Shown here: positions 14,269-26,460 of the stretch, one piece after another
How positions within the stretch are numbered: the first letter of the stretch is position 1
Layout of the letters: each line of letters begins with the position of its first letter
Assembly (NCBI GenBank): GCA_000499405.2
Contig: HG738140.1
Location: 10,629,560 to 10,693,559, forward strand
Direction: 5' to 3'
DNA from: Onchocerca volvulus
Taxonomy: Eukaryota; Nematoda; Chromadorea; Rhabditida; Onchocercidae
DNA: 64,000 nucleotides
Translations under genes and position numbers: made by a program
The notes under the pieces: generated by a model
What the model was told of the DNA's origin: nothing
The model's database searches: none
Seen by the model: only the letters and a program-made list of their open reading frames with translations

Positions 14269-14746
14269 ATGAAAATCACTTTAGTAATAGTGCTTGTATC
14301 TCCTGGAAGTTTTAGGTTTTTCTATGATCATTTTTTCGTTTTATTTGTTCGATATGTATGGAGTAGAATTCTCTGATCATCCTGATTTACGTATCGAGGA
14401 ATTTCGTTCTTTTATGCGTAAAGTAAATGTAGATGTTTTTATGCTGCACACTAAAGATGAATATTTAAATGAACATTCAGATGACTTAATCAAATTATGT
14501 GGTTTTATTATAGAAACAAAAAAAAGCACAACAATGAGCACTACCAGGAGAGAAAGTAGAAAGTAGTTTTTGTGTTTATAAATCCATTCTTCAACTCTAG
14601 GATTAAATAATTATGATATTCTTAATATAAGAATTGTTAATAACAGTAATTATGCAATATCTATACTAGTAGAAACTGTTGATTACAAAGGCAATGTGTT
14701 ATTAGATGCGGTATTTTATCGTATATTGAAAGTTCAAGCATTTTAG
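14269..14746 (+). CDS. unrecognised small protein, probably secreted
   Basis: I do not recognise this family. A three-exon model keeps phase throughout: 14269-14308, 14364-14555, 14601-14746 (stop TAG), giving 125 residues. The start [13 protein letters not shown] is hydrophobic and could be a signal peptide, though a short one. The middle is charged ([28 protein letters not shown]), followed by a Thr/Arg-rich linker. The last exon, with [19 protein letters not shown], alternates hydrophobic and polar residues as in a beta-sheet domain. The two introns would be 55 and 45 bases, near the nematode minimum; their acceptors (TATGGAG and CAACTCTAG) are of uneven quality. An acceptor-like TTATTCAG lies 4 bases before the ATG. 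The stop is 165 bases from the dsh start on the same strand, suggesting a shared transcript. It could instead be a decayed gene or element fragment. Confidence 0.4.
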
Positions 14747-14824
14747 GGTCAATCATTATCATCTTACACTCATTAGGATTTAATCGATAAACGAGTGAAA
14801 GAACCATAGTATTAATCGCAACTG

Positions 14825-14844
14825 ACTTACCTGATCAGGTAAGT
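14825..14844. promoter_or_regulatory. 20-base perfect palindrome: splice donor fused to its complement
   Basis: ACTTACCTGATCAGGTAAGT is perfectly self-complementary. Each strand reads CAG|GTAAGT, a consensus 5' splice site, directly preceded by ACTTACCTG, the sequence found at the 5' end of U1 snRNA. It lies 79 bases after the stop of the small gene and 26 bases before the acceptor that probably receives the dsh leader. See findings. Confidence 0.7.
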
Positions 14845-14860
14845 ATCATTAGATATGACT

Positions 14861-14911
14861 CTTTGCTTCAGGATTAATTCCCACTCCGACGGTAGTTTAT
14901 ACTACCTAAGA
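14861..14911 (+). promoter_or_regulatory. probable trans-splice acceptor and 5' UTR of dsh
   Basis: CTTTGCTTCAG ends at 14871, a pyrimidine-rich acceptor 40 bases before the chosen dsh ATG. The transcript could start at 14872 after leader addition. A second, weaker acceptor (CTACCTAAG) ends at 14910, one base before the ATG. Confidence 0.4.
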
Positions 14912-17900
14912 ATGGATGCCTCAGGTTCGATTGATACGTCGAATACAACAGATACCATCATCGAGAAAACAACTAAGTAATGGTTTCACTTCTGACTAAT
15001 CGTAATTCAAATTTCTCTCATTAGTTGCTTAGACGAAAAAATGGTGATATCAGTATTGGATACTATAATATTTCAAAACTAATGAAAGAAAATGTTTAAA
15101 TTATCTAGGAATTAATTAAAGGAACTTCTAAAATTATGTTCCAAAACATTAAGACTTTAGATTTTTGATAGTTCATTTTTCGAATAACAATTTCAGTTTT
15201 AATACAAAGTATTTTCAGATTGAAAATTAGTCCAGTAGTAGAAAATAAAGATAAAAGTAGCAAAGACAATTCATCTGCATCGAAATCACCACCATTACTT
15301 ACCAAAAATATTCCGCATTTGGAACATGGGACAGGAGCTCCTTCGCAACAAGCAAGTACAAAAGTATGGTTTAAGTTAATTTTTTAAACTTAATTAAACG
15401 AATAGGTGACTTGATCATTTTATACTGCATTCTTACTAAAGACTACGAATGGATTACTGAAAAATTTATTAGTTTCAAATCCATTATGCATTTTGTGAAT
15501 TGGTTATGTTTTCCGCAGTCTGGTTTGGTTTCATTTTGATAGCCTAATCTGTGGCAGTGTCTTTTTAACTTCCTCCTTGCTTCTAGAAGTTTATTTTTCC
15601 TCATTTCTATACTTTATTGTTACATCGCCTCTCTCTTACTGTAATAAGTTTTTAGGTTTAATTTTATAAAAATCTTAGAACGTTATCAGAGTTCCTTTTA
15701 TTAGTAGAATTTCTTTTCCAGTTCTACAGATGGTATGACCTTATAATATGAAAAATATATTGGATAAATTATCTGAAATTAAAATTTAAAGTTGTGGAGT
15801 TCAGAATATTTCTAATACTCCGTTAACTAATGAAATGAACGTTTCATCGCCGAACACTTCTTATTTGTTGCGAAAAAGGAATTAGATGGGCAAGGGCAGC
15901 AGAAATTTTTATATAACAGCTTAGTGAATTAACGACTGTTTTAGGTATATTATCATATCGATGATGAAACGGTGCCATATTGTACTGATGTCATGGTGCC
16001 GCCGGATAAAATAACACTTGGTGATTTCAAACGTGTGTTGACGCGATCGAACTTCAAATATTATTGTAAAGCTCCTGCTCCCGATTCTGGTGTCTTTCCG
16101 TAAGTTCAAACATTTTTCGTACATTACTTAGAAGTTTTGTAATACTGATTGTTTTTATATATGATTTAAAGCTTGAAATTCAGAAATATTTCGAAGATTT
16201 TTCGTTCAAAAGAAATATCAGTAATTCTACAATATTTTCAATTCATGTGATCGATATTTACTAAGATGAATTTGAAATCATCTTAAGGAGTAATGTTAAA
16301 TGTGATGTGAGATATCAGAAGATTTTATAGTGAAGTGAAAGTGGAGATACGTGATGACAATGAATGTTTACATCGGTCGGCAAATGGTCAGTTTGAGCTT
16401 TTTTTGCTTACATCAGAAGGTAGTAGTCATTCCGATGGATCTTCGGGTCTTCCATTAAAAAGTGCGCGGCTCATGGTAAGTTGAATCGTTAAATTTTTAT
16501 TTAGTGAGTTCTTTTTGATATCCATGACAATTTCGCATTCTTATTAACTTGAACCTTATAAATAGCTAGGAGTTACATAGGTACAATGTCCTACGCTACT
16601 GGTTTTTGATTCAGGGACGAGATTATTGATGATAGAAAGAGCACAAATTTTCAGTAATTGATAAGAAATAAACAATGAATAAAAATGATGAATTGATCTT
16701 CTACATTATTTTATTTCCGGTCCCGGGCCCAGCACCAACCATGTATCCTATTGGAAATATGGCTTATCGACAAGCTGTGCAGCAATTCGATCAGAGTAAT
16801 AGATTTAATTTTTTTTAAATCTCATTTGGTGGTTTAATTTTTCATAATTATTTTTAGAACTTTAGTGTTTTTCTTTTATCAAGAAGAAATTTGTTTTAGT
16901 AGCATCTACAGACTCGGATTCTTTTATCAGTGATATGAGAGCCCTACCGATGCAAGTAAAAGGAATGTCCAGGCGACCATTTCCACAACAGTACCTTCCC
17001 CAAGGCAAGCACTCTAATATTTCTTGTTATTTCAGAAATTAGATGTTATCTTGAAATATTTTTGTGTAAGCAGAGATAACATACCGTTTTTTTCCAGACA
17101 TCGTAGTCCACTTTTTTTGGAAATTCTTGACTAGGTTTCAGTTTTGTTTGCTTTAATTGAACATCGCTAAATCATATGGAGAATATTTTCCTGAATCATA
17201 CTTTATAATTTCAGGGCATCGTAGTGGTCGACGTTTTGAAGACTCAACATTGGGCTCCGAAAGTGACGCTCGGTTATTCTCGGATGATGATGACCGGTCG
17301 AGGTTTCTTATATCAATATCCTCTGAAGCTAAATAGGGAATTATCTCTTAATTTATGAACATTAGCAATCGAATATGACTAAAAATCAAATCACTTCATT
17401 GTTTTATAGTTTGTATTTTTAGATTAAGAAGGAGAAAAAAAAACAGTTATTTATTTGTTTTGGTACTTATTGAAAATAAAATTATTCTAAATTCGGAAAA
17501 AATTCAGAGTTTCTACATCTACTGATATCACCAGCGTTTCTCGACAGCATCATGCACCTGCATATCGTAAACGTCGAAATCGTCGACGATTTCGGCAACC
17601 TTCAAGAGCTTCATCCTTCAGTAGTATAACGGAAAGCTCAATGTCATTGGATGTAATCACAGTAACACTAAATATGGATACAGTGAATTTTCTGGGTATC
17701 AGTATTGTTGGACAAAGCTCATCTCGCGGTGATAATGGCATTTATGTGGCTAATATTATGAAAGGTAATTGATTTGATAAATATCTGATTTATTGGAAAT
17801 AATATCGCTTGATTCTGAGACATTTACATCTCGAGAATACAAATATCCCAGAATGATTGGATTTCAAGTCTAATACGCATTAGCACTTCAGGTGGTGCTG

Positions 17901-20900
17901 TAGCATTAGATGGACGAATTGAGCCAGGTGATATGATTTTACAAGTAAATGATATTTCGTTCGAAAACTTCACGAATGATCAGGCAGTAGACGTTTTACG
18001 AGAATCAGTCGCACGGAGAGGGTAAATTCGGAACTTTTAAAATATATTATGGTGATAAAAACCATATTTACTGAAATATTTGGAATTGATCTTGAAGTTA
18101 ATTCCGAAAGTTCTTTTCTCGAGTTGATCTTTTCTGAATTTAATTTTTGCTTGGGGAAAAACTGTTTACTTTTCACAGGTATTGAGTCATACTTTTCAGA
18201 CCAATTAAATTAACAGTGGCTAAGATGTGGGATACTGGACCAAGAAGTACATTCACTGTCCCACGACATCGAGATGAACCGGTACGACCTATTGATACTC
18301 AAGCCTGGATACAGCATACTAATGCTATGCGTGGAATGCCATCTATTCTCGAAGGTTTTCTCTTTTATTCAATATTATTCAAAGTTTTTGTTTTTAGCTG
18401 TTTTAAATGGTTCAGATTTTTGATATTTTTTTAAGGTTGAGCCTAAAATTTCTATAATATTTAGCTTTTAGGTTCAGAAGACGCTTCAACTCCAATTCCT
18501 GGTCAGTATGGTCGACCTGCAAGTAGTAGCACCGCAACATCAAATGGTTCTGTTCCAAACACCATTGTTGGCGGGGGTAACAGTTTTCAGATTCCTTTTT
18601 AAAAAAAGAGAATTTCGAAAGTTTTAGATTTGTTTAATGTGCCATTTTTCATTGTTTCTTAATTTGTTTTAAATTTACTTTTATTTGTATTTCAGCCCAT
18701 TTCCGATTAGATGCTATGACGGACAAAAAAAAGGTTGTGCAAATGATGGTTATGCCAAATTCTGGCCTAGATATCAAAAACCGCACTTGGCTTAAGATTC
18801 CAATTCCGATGTCTTTTCTTGGTAAGATTTGTTTGCCTCGGAGCACTTATTAGAGACTCGCCACTTCATTAACTTGCTGCAATTTCCAATATCACTGAAC
18901 AAGTAATTAAGAATGATTTAGAGATGTTTTTTAATCGAAATTTTATAAATATATATATGCTTAAATTTTGGCTGTGAATATTTATTTGTTTAACAGTTCA
19001 TTTCTTTTTTTATCGATAAACTTCTGCTGAAGTGTAATGCATTGGTAGCGGTTATTTAATTTAAAAATGATAAGAAATCTAAAATGAGATTAGTAGCTCG
19101 AACTGTTCCGCTGGTTGTCAAACAGTGGTAGTTATTGAATAATTATGTTTAAATAACGGATGAATTTCGGGAAAATTTTTGGTCTTCAAAATTTCTTGGG
19201 GAACTTTAGCTTTTAAATGTGGTAGCTTTATGGATTTCTTATCATTTTTAGGCAGTGATTTGGTTGAATGGCTAATGGAACATGTTGATGGTCTCCGTGA
19301 TCGAAAGGATGGACGCAAATTTGCTGGTGAATTGTTGAAAGAAAAGTTAATCAGTCATGTGGTCAATAAAATTACCTTCACTGAACAGTGTTACTACATT
19401 CTGGGTGAAGAATGTGCTGGTTTGTTTTTGGAAAATTGAATAAACTTTATTTTGTTCGAGTGAATTGAATATAGCTTGATTTTTAGCTACTTGTTAAAGT
19501 CATTTTGAGTTGGAAAATTTTGCAGACTGTTGAGATACTTTGAAATTTTATTTTGATAAGTTATTAATTGTAAATTTTAACTTTATTAATTATTCCTTAT
19601 TATGCAGAGATCATTTTACTTTATTAAAGTAAACTAAAATGAATTTAGTATTTTTTCAGTCCTCAAATGACTAATTTAAGATTATGCACGCTTGCGGCAG
19701 AATCCTGGAGGTGATGATCCAGGTGTTCGAAGTGAGGTGGGTTCAATCTTACCACCACCACCACCAGGACTTGTTGCTGCTGCAGCGCAGCAAAGTGGAC
19801 GTGCTTGGCCTCAACCAACGATGATGCCACAGAGTGCACCTTCAATGGTAAGCGGTGTTGAAAATCCAGCGAATGTTGATGGTACCACGCGATTCTATTT
19901 AACTAATCTTTAAATTAGGACTTGCGACTATAATATGTTATTGTTTTCATTTTTTCCAAGCGTTCCTTCTTAATTTGTATATTCTTTTAAAATTTACTTT
20001 TAACTATATACTTATACCACTTTGAAATGATTCTGTTCTTTTCCTGTGATTTTTTCGATGGAGAAATTCAAAGTACTGCTAGGGGAAATGAATCAAATTG
20101 CACTTAATCCTTAATCCTTATTTTTCATTTCAACACGATAATTCCTGTATCGAATATGAAACCAGCATGCTGAACATGCTCACTAGAATTGAGATTAGCT
20201 TCTGTGAGATTTTGATCTCTCACTTCCTTATTTTAAAGAGATAATGAAACTTGGCAATGAATTTATTTCACAAGATTGTTATGCATTGACCGCCTACTTC
20301 TATATCTTGACTTATTTCTAATAATTTGAGAATTTGTGGAATTAAAAATCCTTTTAAAAATTCTTGATTTGATGTAATCAACGGAAACGTGCATCATCAA
20401 ATCTTATATATGACTAGTCGATTAATCCGTTAACTTATTGAATTAACGCTATCGTTTATATATTTTTTTGCTTTAATTGCTAATCACACAGTTCTGAATA
20501 TTTTTGTAACCGCTACCAATACATCAGAGATTTGCAGAAAAACTAGCTTAACTTTCATCAAAGTTTAATTTTTCTTATTATTTAGTCAAATCAAAGATTT
20601 CATTATCAAAACCAATATGATTACTTTCCAGGACATGCAAATTGCATTTAGGAAGATTATAAAAGTTGGCGCATAAAAATATACATTCATTTTTTAGATC
20701 GATCTTTATTGCTTTCATGACCATATTAAGAGGTTTCTATTGTTAACAAAATTTTACTAAAAGTGAGCTAGATTTAGATAATTGGATTAGATAAAAGACA
20801 TGGATTTCGGATCATAAAACAGAGTCTTGCTTGAAGTGAGTGAAGCCTTTTATCTAAACGGGTAAATTATAGAATTTTTGATTTCAATGATCTCTCTTTT

Positions 20901-21490
20901 TTGTGACCTATCCTTTCGCAAATTGTCCTTCATGTATTTTGCATCAAATCTCTCTTGACTATATTTTAGATTAGTGCATCTAATACTTGACAATATTGCA
21001 CCAGTTATAATTTTTGCGTGAATTCTAATGCTATATGCTGAAGAATTCTTATCAACTAACAAAATTTTATCGTACTTTTCTATTCTTCATACGATTGAAC
21101 TTGTTCCTTTTTCTTCAGCTATAATATAACTAATAATCGCATGCTCCTAACAGCAGCTACACAAATTTCTTTGTATAATTCCTGACGAGCATGTTAAATT
21201 AAATTAAAATTTGTTTGGTGATATCTATTTCCTAATTTATCCAGCAGAATATTCACTAATTTAATGGAGCATTTCTTTGAACGGTGACACAATTGTATGT
21301 TGAGCATTACCATAAATGAATACTATAAATACTACAAGGGTCCTAATTCCTACTCTTAATATTTTCTAATTCGTTCTTTGACGAAGTTGTTGATAGTGTC
21401 ATTTTATAAGGAAAAATATACTATATCAAATAACTCAAGCAGCCAAGATAATGATATCTTTGAACTTATGATTTAGGAGTATTTCGAAGA

Positions 21491-21528
<38 letters not shown>

Positions 21529-22982
21529 CATTAGAATTGCTATCGCGTGTTGTAATGAATGATGACGAGGTTAGACTTCGCTGATCGATTGTTCCGACTC
21601 TTAAAAATGAATTCATAGGGAGATAAAAAAAGAACTATTTAACTTCAAAATTCGAAACGAAAACATTATTTGTGGGAATAAATTTCATCTTATGTAATTT
21701 TTCAACTTGAAATTTCTCTTGAAATCTTATAAGCAGAAGATGGATAATTATTTCTGGTTTGCTGACTTCAAGTTTGCATCATTCATTGTCTTAATAAATA
21801 ACACTGCAAATTTGCCGAGGAAAAAAGTAAAGAGCTAAACTGTTGCCTTAGAAGAGGAAGGGACTTTAATTTTATGCACTACTTCTCGATAGACTTATTT
21901 GAAAATTATATGTTGTGCAAGTTGTTTTTTTGTTTTCAGTTTATTCATTACTTTTGCTTTCTGTAGTTGGAATATATCTGTTCTTTGATAAGATATATGT
22001 TTACACATCTTTATGGCGCGTTGTTATTATCATCAGTTGGTAATAACTTTGTAGCAGTATAAATGTATTCCAAGATAGATTCTGCGACATACTTTGCTTC
22101 ATTAAAGAAAAACAGTAAAACTTTCACATTTAGGGAGAGAAGTCTAATTTTATTCATATTATTAAAGAAGTAGCGAATCGATAAAACAGATGAGGTGTGG
22201 TTGATTAAAATAAGCTCCGAGCAATCTTTCCAATTCCTCGTTAACGTAAAAGAACATTGTGATGAAATGAAGCACTAATAATAGAATCTATGAAATGATG
22301 AGTTTTGAGACCGATTTTAGGCATGCAACAAGATCATATGAATATGCTCAACTAGCTTGAACTGTTCCATCCAGACTTTTTATAAGTATAATCTTATGCA
22401 AGTTTGTGCCTTTACTTCCAAAATTTTCACTATTTGCACAAGTTTGCATGTTGCAGTTAACACCGGTAAAAATTGTTGCATGAATTATGTAATTTATATG
22501 AATAAATCTAATTCATAAAGATTCAAATGCAGCTTTTATAGTTTTCCAATTATGATCGAAATATATATAGCAACATTCGAAAATTTTTGTAAATTAATTG
22601 TGTAAAAAATTCACAAATTGTTTCTATGAAATCATAAATTGTGAAAACATGTCATTTGATGAGTATTAACATTTTTAGGTAGATAATAGACTTTTCAAAT
22701 TATAATTACTTAATTTCATCAGTACTTAATAGCTCGAATTCTAATTTTTTTTGGAATGATGCGACATACTTAAAATTTGAAAAACTTAGGTAAGTGGTTA
22801 CGCATCCATGCCGATAATACTGTATCCAAGTCAACAGCCATATGTTGCGTCCACAAACATCGCTGCATCATACAAAGGTGCCGAAACTACGAGTGGTGGT
22901 CCAGATATTCACAGTCAAACAAGTAGCAACGATGGTTCAAGTGGAAGCGAACAGAAACGAGGGTACTTTTTTTGTCTTTCTC

Positions 22983-23044
<62 letters not shown>

Positions 23045-23357
23045 CTTGTTGAAATATGCATGCAAAGGAAGATCACAATTTTTTTATCATTAAAGTTGAA
23101 ATTCGAATTTATGAGAAGAGAGTTATTATTTCAGACGAGCAATTTTACCACCGGCACCCATGTCATCGGCTGTTCATTCGACGACATTTCCAACCAGTAT
23201 CCAGAAAGGAACATCAGTATCGTTAGCTGCAGGTCCATCTTTTGGAATGGTAGCAACTAATCGTTTGGAAGAAATGCCACAAGATTTGGCATCCAGTCGG
23301 CAAAGTTTTCGAATTGCAATGAGTCAACCTTTTGAATTCTTTGTTGACAATTTATAG
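14912..23357 (+). CDS. dsh: Dishevelled (DIX-PDZ-DEP Wnt signal transducer)
   Basis: This is a cytoplasmic scaffold that couples Frizzled to beta-catenin and polarity outputs. Exons: 14912-14976, 15219-15363, 15945-16099, 16319-16475, 16720-16795, 16900-17004, 17215-17302, 17508-17764, 17892-18021, 18200-18354, 18472-18576, 18696-18821, 19252-19419, 19681-19847, 22790-22962, 23135-23357; they total 764 residues. A Ser/Lys-rich leader (1-70) precedes DIX (71-153, [12 protein letters not shown]). A basic stretch RKRRNRRR (284-291) precedes PDZ (311-402, FLGISIVG). DEP is about 500-577 ([23 protein letters not shown]). A polyproline follows (PPPPPG), and the end [17 protein letters not shown] matches the conserved DVL C-terminus, a ligand of the protein's own PDZ domain. 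Oddities: exon 5 fits phase only with a TTTCCG acceptor, exon 6 has a GC donor, and intron 14 is 2.9 kb. Nematodes have several paralogues (dsh-1, dsh-2, mig-5); I do not decide between them. Confidence 0.95.
21494..21525. repeat. (AT)n microsatellite
   Basis: Sixteen AT units lie inside the 2.9-kb intron between dsh exons 14 and 15. Nothing else recognisable was seen in that intron. Confidence 0.95.
22976..23042. repeat. (TC)n microsatellite in dsh intron
   Basis: A pyrimidine tract, nearly pure TC, sits 13 bases after the end of dsh exon 15. It extends the open frame of the exon into Ser/Leu codons, so a gene finder may wrongly translate it. The GGGTACTT donor at 22961-22968 removes it. 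Confidence 0.9.
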
Positions 23358-26300
23358 TTTTTTTGATTACTATTTTTCAGTGAAAAAAAAAAAAAAACTC
23401 TTTCGCTTATTTTCTATTGTTCATTGCTTATGTTGAAGATAAGAATTTTGACACAGGGTACTGAAAGAGACATTTGCTTTCGCAAATATTATTTTTTATT
23501 TCATGTTAAAGATCTTTCCATACAAACAATACATTTTAAAATTATTAAAGTTGTAGAAATATATACTTCGTGGTAGCTTTTTATACTGGGTTAGTATTTT
23601 ATCTTACAGAACAGATGCACAACTTTTATGCTTTCTTTGTGAAATAAATCTTTCGGAATTCAAATTTGAAAATAAATTTTATTGGCGAAATACATTTGTA
23701 TCTTTTACAATTAATTTTTTTTTGCTGGCTCATTTCTGTATTTTCAAATGTCATTTCTAATTGTAACAAGCCTTCTCTAAAGCTAGGATTCCTTTCAGTA
23801 ACTTTTTATAAAATTCTTCAGGGTACATGTAGATGACCCTTCAACTTTCAATTATTATAAAAATACGTCACAATTTACTTTTTAAGAGGTTGTTTGGATT
23901 CCGATTGCATTTGTATAATATTTTATTTGTTGGTCAACTTCTCTTATGTAAAAATATTTTTCTAATAGTTTTGGAATATTTTTTTCTGGATCAAAATCAG
24001 CGCCTGGTGATTATTAGTAGAAGTTCGATTAAACAATTTTGAAAAACTGTTGGAGAGTGGATATTGAGACTCTTCGATCCTGAATCTATTCTTTATAATT
24101 AAAATTAATTTCTTTACTTAAGTAATCGCTCTGTCTTTCCTTTCTAGTGAAACATTGTTGTTTGAAGTTTTTTGTTACGATCTATTATATTTTAGGCATT
24201 TGCAAATTATAATTTGTTTTTGAAATAGATTTTTTGTTATTCTATTGATAAAAATACCAAAACGGCGAATTCATCTTGGAGCAAAGTAGTGTACTATGTA
24301 CATGCGAATGTTCATCAAAAATTTGAAACTTAAAGGTAAAGTAATAAAAATATTATTGCGGCCAAGAACAATGACTAAAACAATTGAAATTTTTTAAAAG
24401 AAATCCTACGATCTTAGTAATAGACTATCAATATCTTCCGAGTAAAATCAGTATCTGATATATGCCTCCATCATGATATTACTGAAGGCACATTATTGAA
24501 CTATTGATCTTATTTAAGTGTAGAATCAATACTTAGTCTATGAGGTTTCAGCCAATTAAAACTGTAATAAGCCCTGTAAAAGCCCCTTATTTTAATGAAA
24601 TTTTTAGCGGTATTAACTCATTTTGATGTTAAACTTGTCTCTTTTTTGCTGTGATATTTTTCCTAATTGCTGGAAAATTTTCTTTTTTCTTTTATTTTTG
24701 ATTACTTTGTTTTTGACAATATCTGAGAAAATTTTGCTTTCTCTAGGCTCTAGAAGGCGATAAATTCAACTACCTCAATATTTTGTCAAAAATTATGAAG
24801 TTTCCGGATGAAAGTTTCCAATCCAGAAGTTATTATTGTACTCAAGACATTATTGCTGCTAGTTTATGTTTCATCCAGAAAATATGACTCTGCATTTCTG
24901 AAAAATTCTTGAAAATACATTTTTTTTTTTTATCGTGAATAAAGTATCACGGGAGGTAGAAATGAGACAAGGCTTATGTAAATAATAATGATCAATGAAA
25001 AAAGTCATTGTGTTTACCAGCCAGAATTTTACAGAATTTACAAGAATAAATGAGGCGAATAGTGAATATTTGAACTATTTTATAGAAAAATTAATTGTCT
25101 AGAATCCAATTTAAGTTTTAAATTTGTAATAATTGATAATTTTTATTGGCAGTATCTATTGCCGTCATTGCAGAAGTGAAAATTTTCAAGAATCTTGAAT
25201 AATATTGGCTATTTCAAGAAGCTGCAGTAATAACTGTAATTTTTTTTATAAATCTTGTTTTCATATTTCTCTTGAAATAAAAAACAATATAAACAAAGAA
25301 ACGATGAGTTTCTCCGATGGAAAATGTTTATTATTTAAATTTGAAACGTACGGCATTGAAATAATGCATCAATGGAGTTTTAGTCATTCAAATTCAAACT
25401 ATAAAAGAAATTAATTTTCAATTATTATAAATATTATGAGAAGTGTTCGCTGTATTATTAGGCTTGATCCCACATTTATTTTTATATTTACTTATAATGA
25501 TTAACAAGCAAAAATTTTGCCAAATCTTATCCTCGATTATTTTTTTTATGTTTCCGGTTCTGTAAACTTTCAATTTATCACATATTCCAGAAATTTGTTT
25601 TTCCAATATTCTTGCAACATAGCACTGAATTCTCTAATAGATAGATCCGTACATTTTTGGTATTTATCTTATATTTCTACATAAACTAGCCAAATATGCA
25701 TAATATTTCAATATTTTATCTATCCTGTTTTTCGGTAAAGAAGTAAAATTCGAACTTGCTTATATTTTGAAAATTGAATGATCATGCTCAGTTTTCTAAA
25801 ATTAGTTTGGAATTCGAAAATATGTAACTGATATTTATTTATTCTTCGATAATATCAGATTTGATCATATTCTATTAAAATTATCTAACATTAAAGCACA
25901 TTCATTTCAGTTATTTTCCCCATAAATATAACTTCTTTTGATGAATGAATAATGTGGAATGCAAATAGCTGTAGAAGCAGTAATTATTCCGAATATCAGA
26001 AGTTAGAAAGGAGCTATCTTGAAGATACATTGAATTTCCATTTGATTCTTATCGGTTCTTCTAGTTTTCTTGCTTACTTGGATACCTAATAATTCTGCTT
26101 CTTTCTACCAATGATTTATAATGTCTTCAGTTCCTCTCATTTCCATGTGAATTCCTTTTTCATATAAATTTTTTAATCATTCTTCATACTTTACATTTTG
26201 TTTCAATTTTTCCGAAATTCTAAAGCATCATTGAAGAATGTTTGATCACTCAAACAAATTCAATTTCCTGTTTTAAAAAGTTAGAGCATTGTGCAGACTT

Positions 26301-26460
26301 GACAATTCTTTGCTTCCTTCTGTTCCAGACCTTTTTCTAGCTCAGCGTAGCCATCAATAGAATGTTTATCGACATCTGGAAAGTTCCATATTTGCAAAAT
26401 TAATATTCATTGTAAATTTCACCGTACTTATTAATTGGTAAATTAAACTGATATGAGTAA
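23358..26460. other. convergent intergenic region between dsh and guanylate cyclase
   Basis: This holds the 3' UTRs of two convergent genes. AATAAA motifs at 23643-23648 and 23671-23676 are candidate poly(A) signals for dsh. Open frames of 60-70 codons (for example 23833-24042 and 25205-25414) show no family resemblance and AT-driven composition. I see no gene. Confidence 0.5.
23643..23676 (+). terminator. candidate dsh polyadenylation signals
   Basis: Two AATAAA hexamers lie 286 and 314 bases after the dsh stop. The motif is frequent by chance in DNA this AT-rich, so the assignment rests on position only. Confidence 0.3.
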
